Shown here piece after piece: positions 1-6,317 of a stretch of 11,769 nucleotides of DNA. This DNA comes from Selenomonadaceae bacterium. Its GTDB lineage: Bacteria > Bacillota > Negativicutes > Selenomonadales > Selenomonadaceae. The position numbers were made by a program, and so were the translations under genes. The stretch is from positions 1 to 11,769 of the forward strand of contig JAEERZ010000038.1 of assembly GCA_016286075.1 (NCBI GenBank), in the 5' to 3' direction. Below the pieces are notes generated by a model, which saw nothing but the letters and a program-made list of their open reading frames with translations, had not been told where the DNA came from and made no database searches. How positions within the stretch are numbered: position 1 is the stretch's first letter; the number at the start of each line of letters is the position of its first letter.

Positions 1-290
1 AGCCTCTCCATCGGCAGGCCGCAGTCCAACAGCGTATCCACGAGAAAATCCGCCTCGCGCTTCGCCGCATCCACAGACAGAGCGTAGCTATAATAATAGA
101 CGCCGATCTCAAGACCTGCGTCCAGCGCCCCGTTCACGTTGTCGTAGAAGCAACTGTCGAGATGGCAGTTCCCGTAACCGAGGCGGACGATGGCGAAGTC
201 GATGTCCGCCTCCTTCACCGCCTCCCAGTCGATATATCCGTTGTTCTCCGAAACGTCGATGCCCCTTTTCCCCTTCATGCTCTCAGCCAT
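1..290 (-). CDS. GH25-family lysozyme (endolysin), N-terminal part, gene runs off the left edge
   Basis: This is the phage endolysin, a glycosyl hydrolase family 25 muramidase that cleaves the glycan backbone of peptidoglycan at the end of infection. Ninety-six residues are visible. The GH25 signature begins near residue 8: KRGIDVSENNGYIDW carries the conserved first-strand Asp (D12), followed by DFAIVRLGYG (31-40) and the strand IGVYYYSYA (62-70). The fragment stops at GLPMER, just before the place where the family's DxE catalytic pair is expected, so catalytic competence cannot be judged here. The start at 290 is chosen because an AAGGGAGG ribosome binding site (299-306) lies 8 bases upstream; an in-frame ATG at 278 is a weaker alternative. 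No signal peptide is seen, so export should depend on the holin just upstream, whose stop codon lies 2 bases before this start. The family call is firm; only the C-terminal cell-wall-binding part is unknown. Confidence 0.93.
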   Translation of the reverse strand, partial: MAESMKGKRGIDVSENNGYIDWEAVKEADIDFAIVRLGYGNCHLDSCFYDNVNGALDAGLEIGVYYYSYALSVDAAKREADFLVDTLLDCGLPMER

Positions 291-292
291 AA

Positions 293-796
293 TCACAGCC
301 TCCCTTTCAGTTTTGCCACAAGACGGGCGAGGGACTCCACGCCCGCGTCACTCAGATTCTCCACCACAGACAGCGTCTCGGTGACTACCATGTACCCGAC
401 CATCAGATTCACCATCCATACCGGCGCGTGGATCGTTACCATCATCAAATCCCCGACCGCCGCCACGATGACGCATACGACATACAGGAGGAGTTTCCCA
501 AGCCCCTGCTCCTTCATCGTCCGGCTATCGATCTTCCCCGCCCGCCTTGCGGAGGGGATCTTGTAAATCGAACGAATCAGCGACGGATGTTCCTCACCAT
601 TATCCACCAGATGCTTGTAACTGATGGCAATCCACCTCGTCAGACAGTCAAGGAACACGAGAAACGTGAAGCACCCAAAAAGGGTGACGTGTTGGTCCAT
701 TGTCATGTTCAGCGCCGCGCTTGCCCCCAGCTTCAGCCCGAAATTACTGACAAACCCATCTACCGCCTTGAACATCGAATCCATATCATTCGGCAT
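293..796 (-). CDS. Phage holin (holin_4 / toxin-secretion holin family)
   Basis: A 167-residue membrane protein expected to form the lesion in the cytoplasmic membrane that releases the neighbouring lysozyme. Hydrophobic segments lie at about residues 36-58, 101-121 and 124-146, with a charged loop between the first two (about 61-98, rich in K, R and E). The motif TETLSVVENLSDAGV near residues 139-153 matches the E-L-S-x-x-E-N ending typical of the holin_4 / TIGR01593-type holins, and the length fits this family. The start at 796 is preferred because TGGAGG (806-811) ends 9 bases before it. In-frame ATGs at 805 and 817 would add MSI or MKWRMSI; the one at 805 touches the ribosome binding site, and the one at 817 has only a distant GAGG. 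The gene sits between the putative tail fibre and the lysozyme, the classic lysis-cassette position. The family call rests on motif and topology by eye. Confidence 0.88.
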   Translation of the reverse strand: MPNDMDSMFKAVDGFVSNFGLKLGASAALNMTMDQHVTLFGCFTFLVFLDCLTRWIAISYKHLVDNGEEHPSLIRSIYKIPSARRAGKIDSRTMKEQGLGKLLLYVVCVIVAAVGDLMMVTIHAPVWMVNLMVGYMVVTETLSVVENLSDAGVESLARLVAKLKGRL

Positions 797-805
797 AATA
801 CTCAT

Positions 806-811
806 CCTCCA
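806..811 (-). promoter_or_regulatory. Ribosome binding site deciding the holin start
   Basis: TGGAGG on the minus strand ends 9 bases before the ATG at 796 and directly abuts the ATG at 805, which argues for 796 as the main holin start. It lies inside the possible longer reading frame that begins at 817. Confidence 0.7.
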
Positions 812-833
812 TTTCATACGATTATCTTTATCC

Positions 834-2561
834 TCACATACTCTTCAAAGCCCTCGCGTGCTTCATCCATCGCAAGCGAGTATTGGTCGACATCATGGCG
901 GTCCCCGTTTCTTCTTCATTGTCGGACACAGGCACCTCCACCGGCTGCACCCCCTCCTTTTTGTTATATGTGTATACTCTCCCGTTGTAATCATAAGGGG
1001 AGGATACTGCATGAATGAGGTATGTTTCTTCCTCCTCGTCGATGGGCACAATCGCCCGGACGGAGAGAAGGCCGTAAGGCCAATCCTCCGTATCCACCAC
1101 CATCTCATCACTTGGGCCGAATACCTGCTGGAAACAGCCAAGATACGTTCGCATATCGTAATAATCAAGGCTCCCATAAGAAAGCCCTATGGCACTTGGC
1201 GAGATTACGGCATAATAACCGTCTTGGATGGGCATCTGGAACGGCCATGCGTTCTCCTCCGCGATGGCGTCGAAACCTTCGACGCGAGTACATACAGTTA
1301 GGGACGGGGAACTCGTACAAACCTTTGTCTCGGGAAATATTATGCCGTTCAGCGCTCCCCCATCATGGACATCCACCTCATAGAGCGTACTGTAGTAGGT
1401 ACGCATATCCCCGGACGTCGCAAACCATAAGCTCCCGTCCTCCCTCGCGTGATTGATTCCGCCGAAGACGTTGGAGGCATCCGCAAAGGCCCCGCTGGAA
1501 TTGTATCCGCCCTCATACCCCGGACAGTTCACGGCCTCGAACACCTTCTCGACCGTTTCTCCATCCACATGGAGATGGAGGGTGCAGGTAAACTCGGCGC
1601 AAAAGGTAGCATCCACAGGATACGGCGCGACATCAACCGTGTACTCCCACTTTAGATGAATTCTCCCGGCGCCATTTGGGCTGGATGAATAGCTTTGCAA
1701 AAGGTTTCCCCGGAGTCCCTCCTTCTGCATATCCCTGAACGCAAATCCCTTCATCTGAGCAAGAATATAAAGTGACAGCTTACCTTCGGAATCGATTTTG
1801 CCGTCCACGATGCGAAGCGTCATAGAATTAACGCAGTTTTCAAGGTGAACACTACTCCAGAGTTTCTCGGCGGCAGTGGCGTTGAAAGCCTCTATCGCTG
1901 CGTCCGCGTACTCCTTAAGGCTCCTTCTTTCAGACACGCCCCCGTGAGTTACGGCGAATGTCGTATCGCTTTCAGTCGCTTCGCCTGCCTCCACGACGGA
2001 GAGGCGTTTGGCACTCTCTCGGAATGTCTGCGTGGTTGACTCGTCGTTATCCTGTTTTACAACCGAGATGTTCCCTTGTTCCTGCCAAACAGCCACGACC
2101 GTGGACCGACCTTCCGGCTTGGCAAATCCTCCGCTCTCCCATGCCAATTGATGGGGCGTATTCAGCACATATTGCGCGTCCTTCCATGAAAGCACCCACT
2201 TACTGCCGTCCTTTCCAATATCCATATCCATGACATTGATAAAGATTTCCGTAGAAAAGCCACAGCTGCTCCCACCATCATTGGCGAAGGCATACCACCC
2301 CTTATCATCGGCATACCGCTTGCAATTGTCTCTACCCCGGAACAAATACATCCCATAGCCCGGATTGTGGATGGGAATCCCCTCTTCCCCGTAAGACCAC
2401 TGCCTTGTCGGCTCATCTCGTCCAGTCCATCCATAGATGATGCGCCCGTCGGTCCATACGGTGTCCCCACTCTTGTAGGGAAGATTTCCCGCCATGACGA
2501 GTCTTTCTCCATTGCCGCCGCGCCAGCCTGTTCCCATGGCATGAATTCTTGTCATATACAT
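834..2561 (-). CDS. Probable tail fibre / tail appendage protein, family not recognised
   Basis: A 575-residue protein that I do not recognise by family. Its position, after the hub and immediately before the lysis genes, is where siphovirus receptor-binding or tail-appendage proteins usually sit. The N-terminal part (about 1-80) is rich in Gly, Trp and Tyr, including SGDTVWTDGRIIYGW (31-45), and reads like short beta strands. Residues about 165-240 are polar with a likely helix (SLKEYADAAIEAFNATAAE, 214-232). The remainder looks beta-rich and aromatic. It has nine cysteines (80, 100, 243, 321, 326, 346, 414, 424, 476), many for a phage tail protein, and a basic C-terminus (RLRWMKHARALKSM). 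No membrane segment or signal peptide is seen. The start at 2561 is chosen because it follows the previous gene's stop by 2 bases and has AGGGG about 7 bases upstream; an ATG two codons later is possible. The frame is open further up to 2612, but that would overlap the previous gene. The appendage role is inferred from position only. Confidence 0.6.
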   Translation of the reverse strand: MYMTRIHAMGTGWRGGNGERLVMAGNLPYKSGDTVWTDGRIIYGWTGRDEPTRQWSYGEEGIPIHNPGYGMYLFRGRDNCKRYADDKGWYAFANDGGSSCGFSTEIFINVMDMDIGKDGSKWVLSWKDAQYVLNTPHQLAWESGGFAKPEGRSTVVAVWQEQGNISVVKQDNDESTTQTFRESAKRLSVVEAGEATESDTTFAVTHGGVSERRSLKEYADAAIEAFNATAAEKLWSSVHLENCVNSMTLRIVDGKIDSEGKLSLYILAQMKGFAFRDMQKEGLRGNLLQSYSSSPNGAGRIHLKWEYTVDVAPYPVDATFCAEFTCTLHLHVDGETVEKVFEAVNCPGYEGGYNSSGAFADASNVFGGINHAREDGSLWFATSGDMRTYYSTLYEVDVHDGGALNGIIFPETKVCTSSPSLTVCTRVEGFDAIAEENAWPFQMPIQDGYYAVISPSAIGLSYGSLDYYDMRTYLGCFQQVFGPSDEMVVDTEDWPYGLLSVRAIVPIDEEEETYLIHAVSSPYDYNGRVYTYNKKEGVQPVEVPVSDNEEETGTAMMSTNTRLRWMKHARALKSM

Positions 2562-2563
2562 GT

Positions 2564-2782
2564 CTATACCCCTATCACCACCGCCGTGTTTCCCTCGGCA
2601 AACTGGACCCATACCGTATCGCCCTCCTTTAGAGGGGCATCTATAGCAATTGCCAGCTTATATACCTTGTTTTTCACCACGACAGACTTTCCTTGAATGC
2701 GCCCCTGTTCCGCCATCTGCGGCTCTTTCTTTCGCATCTGTGCCTGACGCAAAGCGGCACAAAGCCCGTCCACTCCTCCCAT
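2564..2782 (-). CDS. Small beta-rich tail-tip protein, function unknown
   Basis: A 72-residue protein with a polar, probably helical N-terminus (MGGVDGLCAALRQAQMRKKE) followed by a compact beta region ending in KEGDTVWVQFAEGNTAVVIGV. The pattern 'GDxVxVxF...N.xVVIG' is reminiscent of the small OB-like barrels found in baseplate and tail-tip spike proteins, but the match is too short to assign a family. The ATG at 2782 overlaps the hub gene's TGA by one base (TGATG) and has GAGG 8 bases upstream. A GTG at 2791 is in frame but its spacing to the GAGG is too short. The next gene starts 2 bases after this stop. Translational coupling to the hub and a structural role at the tail tip are inferred from context. 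Confidence 0.72.
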   Translation of the reverse strand: MGGVDGLCAALRQAQMRKKEPQMAEQGRIQGKSVVVKNKVYKLAIAIDAPLKEGDTVWVQFAEGNTAVVIGV

Positions 2783-5574
2783 CAATACCACCTCACCAAT
2801 CTAAGTGACTGCGTGAACGACCGCGGAGTCAGCGTAATCTGGTTACTTATGAGGAAATACTCTTTCCCGTCCAGCCGATACCGCGTGAAAAAATCGAAAA
2901 TGTGCTGAATCGTATGCACACCGCCTGCGATGTTGTCTACGATGTCGAGATGCACCTCCTCCCGCACTTTTCGATCCATCCATTTCATCTCTTCATAGAT
3001 GGCCTGCCTCATCTCGGCATCCTCCACAGCAATGGAAGATCCGCCCGCAATACTATCCCCTTCCACTGTCTTCCAGTCGTAGTCGATATTGAGCGTCATC
3101 GTGTCCCACCATTGCCAAGCTTGGCGTACTGTCTCATTGGGCCAGTCCGGGTAGCGGTATGTGTCGAGTGTGTCAGCCAGCGGCGTGCCTTCCCCGTCAT
3201 AGGTATGACCGTATCGCTGCCCTGTATCAAGCCGTCTGTAGTCTGTCGAAGCCTGCCCGACCTCTTTTCCATTTTTGTCATAAGTGATGACATGTGCGTG
3301 ATTCAGCCATGAGCCACGAGGGGTCTCGTCATAGTTGAACTTGCTTCTTGTCCTGCTTCCGTCGGCGTTCCGTTGCTCATGCTCCTTGATGGGGCTTGTC
3401 GGCCTCGGATTATCCTCCGGCGCCGTGGCGCTCGAAATGTACCAGTCACCCCAGACAAGTTGCCGTCCTCCTTCCGATGCGTTGGGATTGCCTGCCCACA
3501 TTGTCCGTACGATTTCCCGGTCAATTTGCGGTCTCGTATGCGGGAGCGGCGTCAGGTCAATCACGCCTTTCTCTCGTCCACGCTGAAGCGCGTGGATGAC
3601 GCCATTCCTAATGAACACATTGACCTGCATCCGCGGCGCAGCGGTCGACCATGAGAAGAGACCAGAAAGTACGCTCTGATAAGTCGAGAACGCCTCATAC
3701 GGTTCGAAGGTTTCCTTCACCCTTCCCCCGTTTGTGCCAAGATAAACGCTCCCATTGAAGTATTCTGCTGTCGTTCCGGGGGTGTCGAACTCTGCGCTGT
3801 ATGACGGCTGGTAAGCCGAGGGAACGAAATCCGAGAAATCCAACACCAACGGGAGACTGAGTCCTGCCGCGGCTTTACGGAGTATCGTGCTGGCAAAGGC
3901 TCCCTTGGCGAGGCCCTTGACAGCATAATTACTTGGCTGTATCCTCGCGCGATAATAGGCACAGTCACCTGCGCCAACTCGGAACACCACGGGACGGTTC
4001 ATCAAGAGGTCGATGTCATACATCCCGGTGCATGATTGCACCAGATCCCGCTCGGAGGTGGATTCGATGTCGAATACATAGGGAAAATCCAAGAGTTCCC
4101 CTCGGACACGCTGCCCGATAGCAAAACGCCTTGTGGTCTCGAAAGAGAATCGATCCGAAAGCGTCCTCTCTTGAAGGAACAGCCGGACCTGCCGGGTGCC
4201 GCGCACCTCCTCCTGCCCATTGAAACGGACGAATAGGCGCTCAGGGCGCTTCCGCAAAGTGTCGCCCTTAACCCGGACACGTCCTGCCATTTTCCGCTTT
4301 GTCCTTCCGTATAAGCCGACGGTGCGAACTGTCTCCCTTTGCGTATCGGCTTCCATGTAAACCGGCTGTGCAACACTCCGCAGCGTATCGAAATAAAACC
4401 TGGCGGCGATATTCCTCCATGTATCACCTAAAAGCCGGACGGTGTTTTGCACCCTTCTTCCCGTGTCCCCATCGAGAAACACGGCATATGTCCCGTCCGC
4501 CCACTCATCAAAAAGAATCTCCTGATTTGAGATGATGACATTCGAGAAGAGGTTGTTCTCATCATCGCTCTGCAAATACAACGATTCCAGAGGTGCAATG
4601 GTCGAATGCCGATGGTCAAATACCTTCGTTCCGTCTACCCATAACTCGAGGCTCCCAGCTGAAGCGTCGGACAAGAGATGGAGGAGGTAAGTTTGCACCT
4701 TTTCAGGAATCAGTGTGTAAGTATTGTCGGCACTGTAGTTCCTGTCCTGCAGAAAAGAAATGACCGTGTCGGCAGTGCTATCCTGCAGGCATATACCTGT
4801 GGTTGCACTTGAATTCGCATAGGCCCGAAACCGTGACTTTCCTGCCGTATGGAAAAGATCGAACTTGATCCAAACCTCGTCCATGGGCGGAGCACCAAAG
4901 CAGGCCGTCTGCGACGGCTGCCAGAACGCAGTCCCAGTTTTCGACTTGGTGTCTGTTGCAACCGTTGTCCCGGAAACAGTAAGGCCGTTAGCTGTCCCGA
5001 GGTTACAGTATTTGAACGGTTGCACTCCGCTGGACAAAATCTCGTCCATACTGATATCGGCGTCGGAGATAATCACATTGCTGATCAGCGCTTTGCTGTT
5101 ATCTGACTGGATAAAGATGTTATCAAACGTATCGCCGCGGTTCACATTGCCCGTATAGCTGTAATAGGGCGCCGTTCCGTCATCGAAATAGACTTCCATT
5201 ACTCCGTCGCTGACCCCTGTCCGAAGATGCAACTTGACAGAGTGGAGTCCGTAAAGAACTCCGGCCTCATGGAGTAACCCCGAATCATTGATCCAGAAGT
5301 TTCTGCAGTCCGATCTCGAGGTCACAAACCCATTCAGGCGGATTCCCGTATCCCCGGCCCTACTGCTGGTGTTGTAGCATCGAAGACAGCCCCCGTCATA
5401 GAAGTAGACGTCAAACTTTATCCATACCTCCGCAGCTTTCTGGATGCCAAAGCAAGCCTTGCGTCCTTTCTGATAAAAAGCGATTCCGGTTCTCGACGCA
5501 TGGTTACACAAAACGGTCGTCCCGGCAACGGTCAGCAGATCCGCTGTGCCGGGGTTCTCATATCGCCATGCCAT
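2782..5574 (-). CDS. Large tail hub-like protein with tandem lectin-like domains
   Basis: A 930-residue protein, probably the tail-tip hub plus host-binding module. Residues about 3-179 and 187-358 form two diverged tandem copies of a beta-rich domain: both begin with a GTA-x2-LTV-x-GTTV block, carry a VWIKFD strand, and end with SNVIIS. This resembles a concanavalin/LamG-like carbohydrate-binding fold. Residues 368-441 hold a short DTxR repeat of about 14 residues. Residues about 450-720 resemble the hub domain of siphovirus tail-tip proteins, with LLDFPYVFDIES, then YAVKGLAKGAFASTILRKA and LVLDFSDFVPSAY. The C-terminus (ISNQITLTPRSFTQSLRLVRWY) also looks like the end of a hub fold. No peptidase or lytic motif is seen. 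The start is clear: AAAGGAGG (5581-5588) lies 6 bases upstream of the ATG at 5574. Its position after the tape measure and small distal-tail genes fits a Tal/hub protein. The hub assignment is an inference; the repeats are visible directly. Confidence 0.75.
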   Translation of the reverse strand: MAWRYENPGTADLLTVAGTTVLCNHASRTGIAFYQKGRKACFGIQKAAEVWIKFDVYFYDGGCLRCYNTSSRAGDTGIRLNGFVTSRSDCRNFWINDSGLLHEAGVLYGLHSVKLHLRTGVSDGVMEVYFDDGTAPYYSYTGNVNRGDTFDNIFIQSDNSKALISNVIISDADISMDEILSSGVQPFKYCNLGTANGLTVSGTTVATDTKSKTGTAFWQPSQTACFGAPPMDEVWIKFDLFHTAGKSRFRAYANSSATTGICLQDSTADTVISFLQDRNYSADNTYTLIPEKVQTYLLHLLSDASAGSLELWVDGTKVFDHRHSTIAPLESLYLQSDDENNLFSNVIISNQEILFDEWADGTYAVFLDGDTGRRVQNTVRLLGDTWRNIAARFYFDTLRSVAQPVYMEADTQRETVRTVGLYGRTKRKMAGRVRVKGDTLRKRPERLFVRFNGQEEVRGTRQVRLFLQERTLSDRFSFETTRRFAIGQRVRGELLDFPYVFDIESTSERDLVQSCTGMYDIDLLMNRPVVFRVGAGDCAYYRARIQPSNYAVKGLAKGAFASTILRKAAAGLSLPLVLDFSDFVPSAYQPSYSAEFDTPGTTAEYFNGSVYLGTNGGRVKETFEPYEAFSTYQSVLSGLFSWSTAAPRMQVNVFIRNGVIHALQRGREKGVIDLTPLPHTRPQIDREIVRTMWAGNPNASEGGRQLVWGDWYISSATAPEDNPRPTSPIKEHEQRNADGSRTRSKFNYDETPRGSWLNHAHVITYDKNGKEVGQASTDYRRLDTGQRYGHTYDGEGTPLADTLDTYRYPDWPNETVRQAWQWWDTMTLNIDYDWKTVEGDSIAGGSSIAVEDAEMRQAIYEEMKWMDRKVREEVHLDIVDNIAGGVHTIQHIFDFFTRYRLDGKEYFLISNQITLTPRSFTQSLRLVRWY
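4252..4473 (-). repeat. Short DTxR tandem repeat (about 14 residues per unit) in the hub protein
   Basis: Within the hub protein the motif D-T-x-R recurs at residues 370, 384, 396, 410, 424 (as R-T-K-R) and 438, at spacings of 14, 12, 14, 14 and 14. Examples are GDTGR, GDTWR, FDTLR, ADTQR and GDTLR, each followed by basic and hydrophobic residues. Six units link the lectin-like domains to the hub part and may form a repetitive beta structure or a spacer. Confidence 0.8.
4501..5568 (-). repeat. Two tandem lectin-like domain copies inside the hub gene
   Basis: Copy 1 covers residues 3-179 (bases 5038-5568) and copy 2 covers residues 187-358 (4501-5016), offset by about 180 residues. Shared landmarks in order are GTAD/N..LTV, GTTV, a K/R-T-G-x-AF stretch, ACFG, EVWIKFD and SNVIIS. 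The copies are clearly related as protein but diverged at the DNA level, so the duplication is old or kept under different selection. Confidence 0.8.
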
Positions 5575-5586
5575 GATGTGCCTCCT

Positions 5587-5982
5587 TTACTCGGACGGCA
5601 CGATTTTCGCCGTCACCTTGATAAAGACGCTGGAGTCGTTCCCGGGGTTCTCATCATACGAGGACTCAGCCCGGACATAGAACAGCGTGTTCCCCGCCCC
5701 GATGGGAGTCGCGATGGCGATGCTCTCACTAAAGTTAAAACCGTCGAGCGACACGCTCCACTTGGAGGCTGTCTCCCCGGTGAACGTGACCTCCGTTTCC
5801 CCATGGGTGGAATAACCATCCTCACAGCGAAGCGCCAAGACCTGCGTGCCGCTCTCTTCCTCCGCCGCATCCAGGGTAAACATGACTGGGCTGGTTTGAC
5901 TCCCGTCCAGCGAGACGATGGTTCCATCCGTCCCGCCTGCGGTAGGGTTGCCCATATAAAGATTCATATAGGGATTTGCCAT
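5587..5982 (-). CDS. Ig-like small tail protein, function unknown
   Basis: A 131-residue protein with alternating hydrophobic and polar residues that predict a beta sandwich, for example PVMFTLDAAEEESGTQVLAL, EVTFTGETASKWSVSLDG and FYVRAESSYDE. The overall look is of an Ig-like or BACON-like domain, as often found decorating tail tips, but no diagnostic motif fixes a family. The start at 5982 (MANPYMN) is preferred because GGAGG ends 8 bases upstream. An ATG at 5988 overlaps the previous gene's TGA as ATGA, but its spacing is only 2 bases. The stop codon abuts the hub gene's ribosome binding site, with 12 bases between the genes, so the two are almost certainly cotranscribed. A role in binding the host surface or bridging the distal tail and the hub is inferred. 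Confidence 0.75.
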   Translation of the reverse strand: MANPYMNLYMGNPTAGGTDGTIVSLDGSQTSPVMFTLDAAEEESGTQVLALRCEDGYSTHGETEVTFTGETASKWSVSLDGFNFSESIAIATPIGAGNTLFYVRAESSYDENPGNDSSVFIKVTAKIVPSE

Positions 5983-5984
5983 GC

Positions 5985-6317
5985 TCATGACCTCCAAATC
6001 TCAATATTCGCTGTGATGTGTGACTCGAAGCGCACTTTCCGGCGATAACTCTTGACCACCACCCGGCCTTGAAACGTCCTGCCGCCCGCATCTCTCACAT
6101 CCACGATGACTCGGCTGTCCCAATAGCTCTTGATTGTCTCCCACGCCTCCGGGGAAAAGTCCAGCGTCCATGCTATCTTGTCCCCCGCCTCGATATGCCC
6201 GAAATCCTGAACAGAAACACCGCCGAGAATCTCGATGGTCTGCTGCCTGTCATCCGGTGTGATAGTCTCGCTCTCCGGATTCGAGAGCGACAAGGCATTG
6301 CCGATCCTAATAGCCAT
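5985..6317 (-). CDS. Small distal-tail / baseplate-adaptor-like protein
   Basis: A 110-residue protein directly after the tape measure gene, the slot normally taken by the distal tail protein (Dit). It is much shorter than a typical full Dit and would correspond at most to the N-terminal ring-forming domain. Visible features are an initial strand AIRIGNALSLSN, an internal DFGHIEAGDKIAWTLDFS, a helix with PEAWETIKSYW, and final strands VIVDVRDAGGRTFQGRVVVKSY and ITANIEIW. That ending resembles other small tail-ring proteins. The ATG at 6317 has GGGAGG about 8 bases upstream and overlaps the end of the tape measure gene by 11 bases, which suggests coupled translation. The gene is real; the Dit-like assignment rests mainly on position. 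Confidence 0.7.
   Translation of the reverse strand: MAIRIGNALSLSNPESETITPDDRQQTIEILGGVSVQDFGHIEAGDKIAWTLDFSPEAWETIKSYWDSRVIVDVRDAGGRTFQGRVVVKSYRRKVRFESHITANIEIWRS

Noticed and set aside
797..833. Gap between fibre and holin genes considered for a promoter or terminator
   Set aside because: The 37 bases hold the holin ribosome binding site but no convincing -35/-10 pair and no stem with a T-run.
428..1301. Overlapping plus-strand frames of 196 and 225 residues opposite the holin and the end of the fibre gene
   Set aside because: No ribosome binding site or recognisable domain, and they oppose well-supported genes on the other strand.
2162..2542. 126-residue minus-strand frame inside the putative fibre gene
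   Set aside because: It lies wholly within the 575-residue gene in another frame and has no domain-like sequence; it is probably a shadow.
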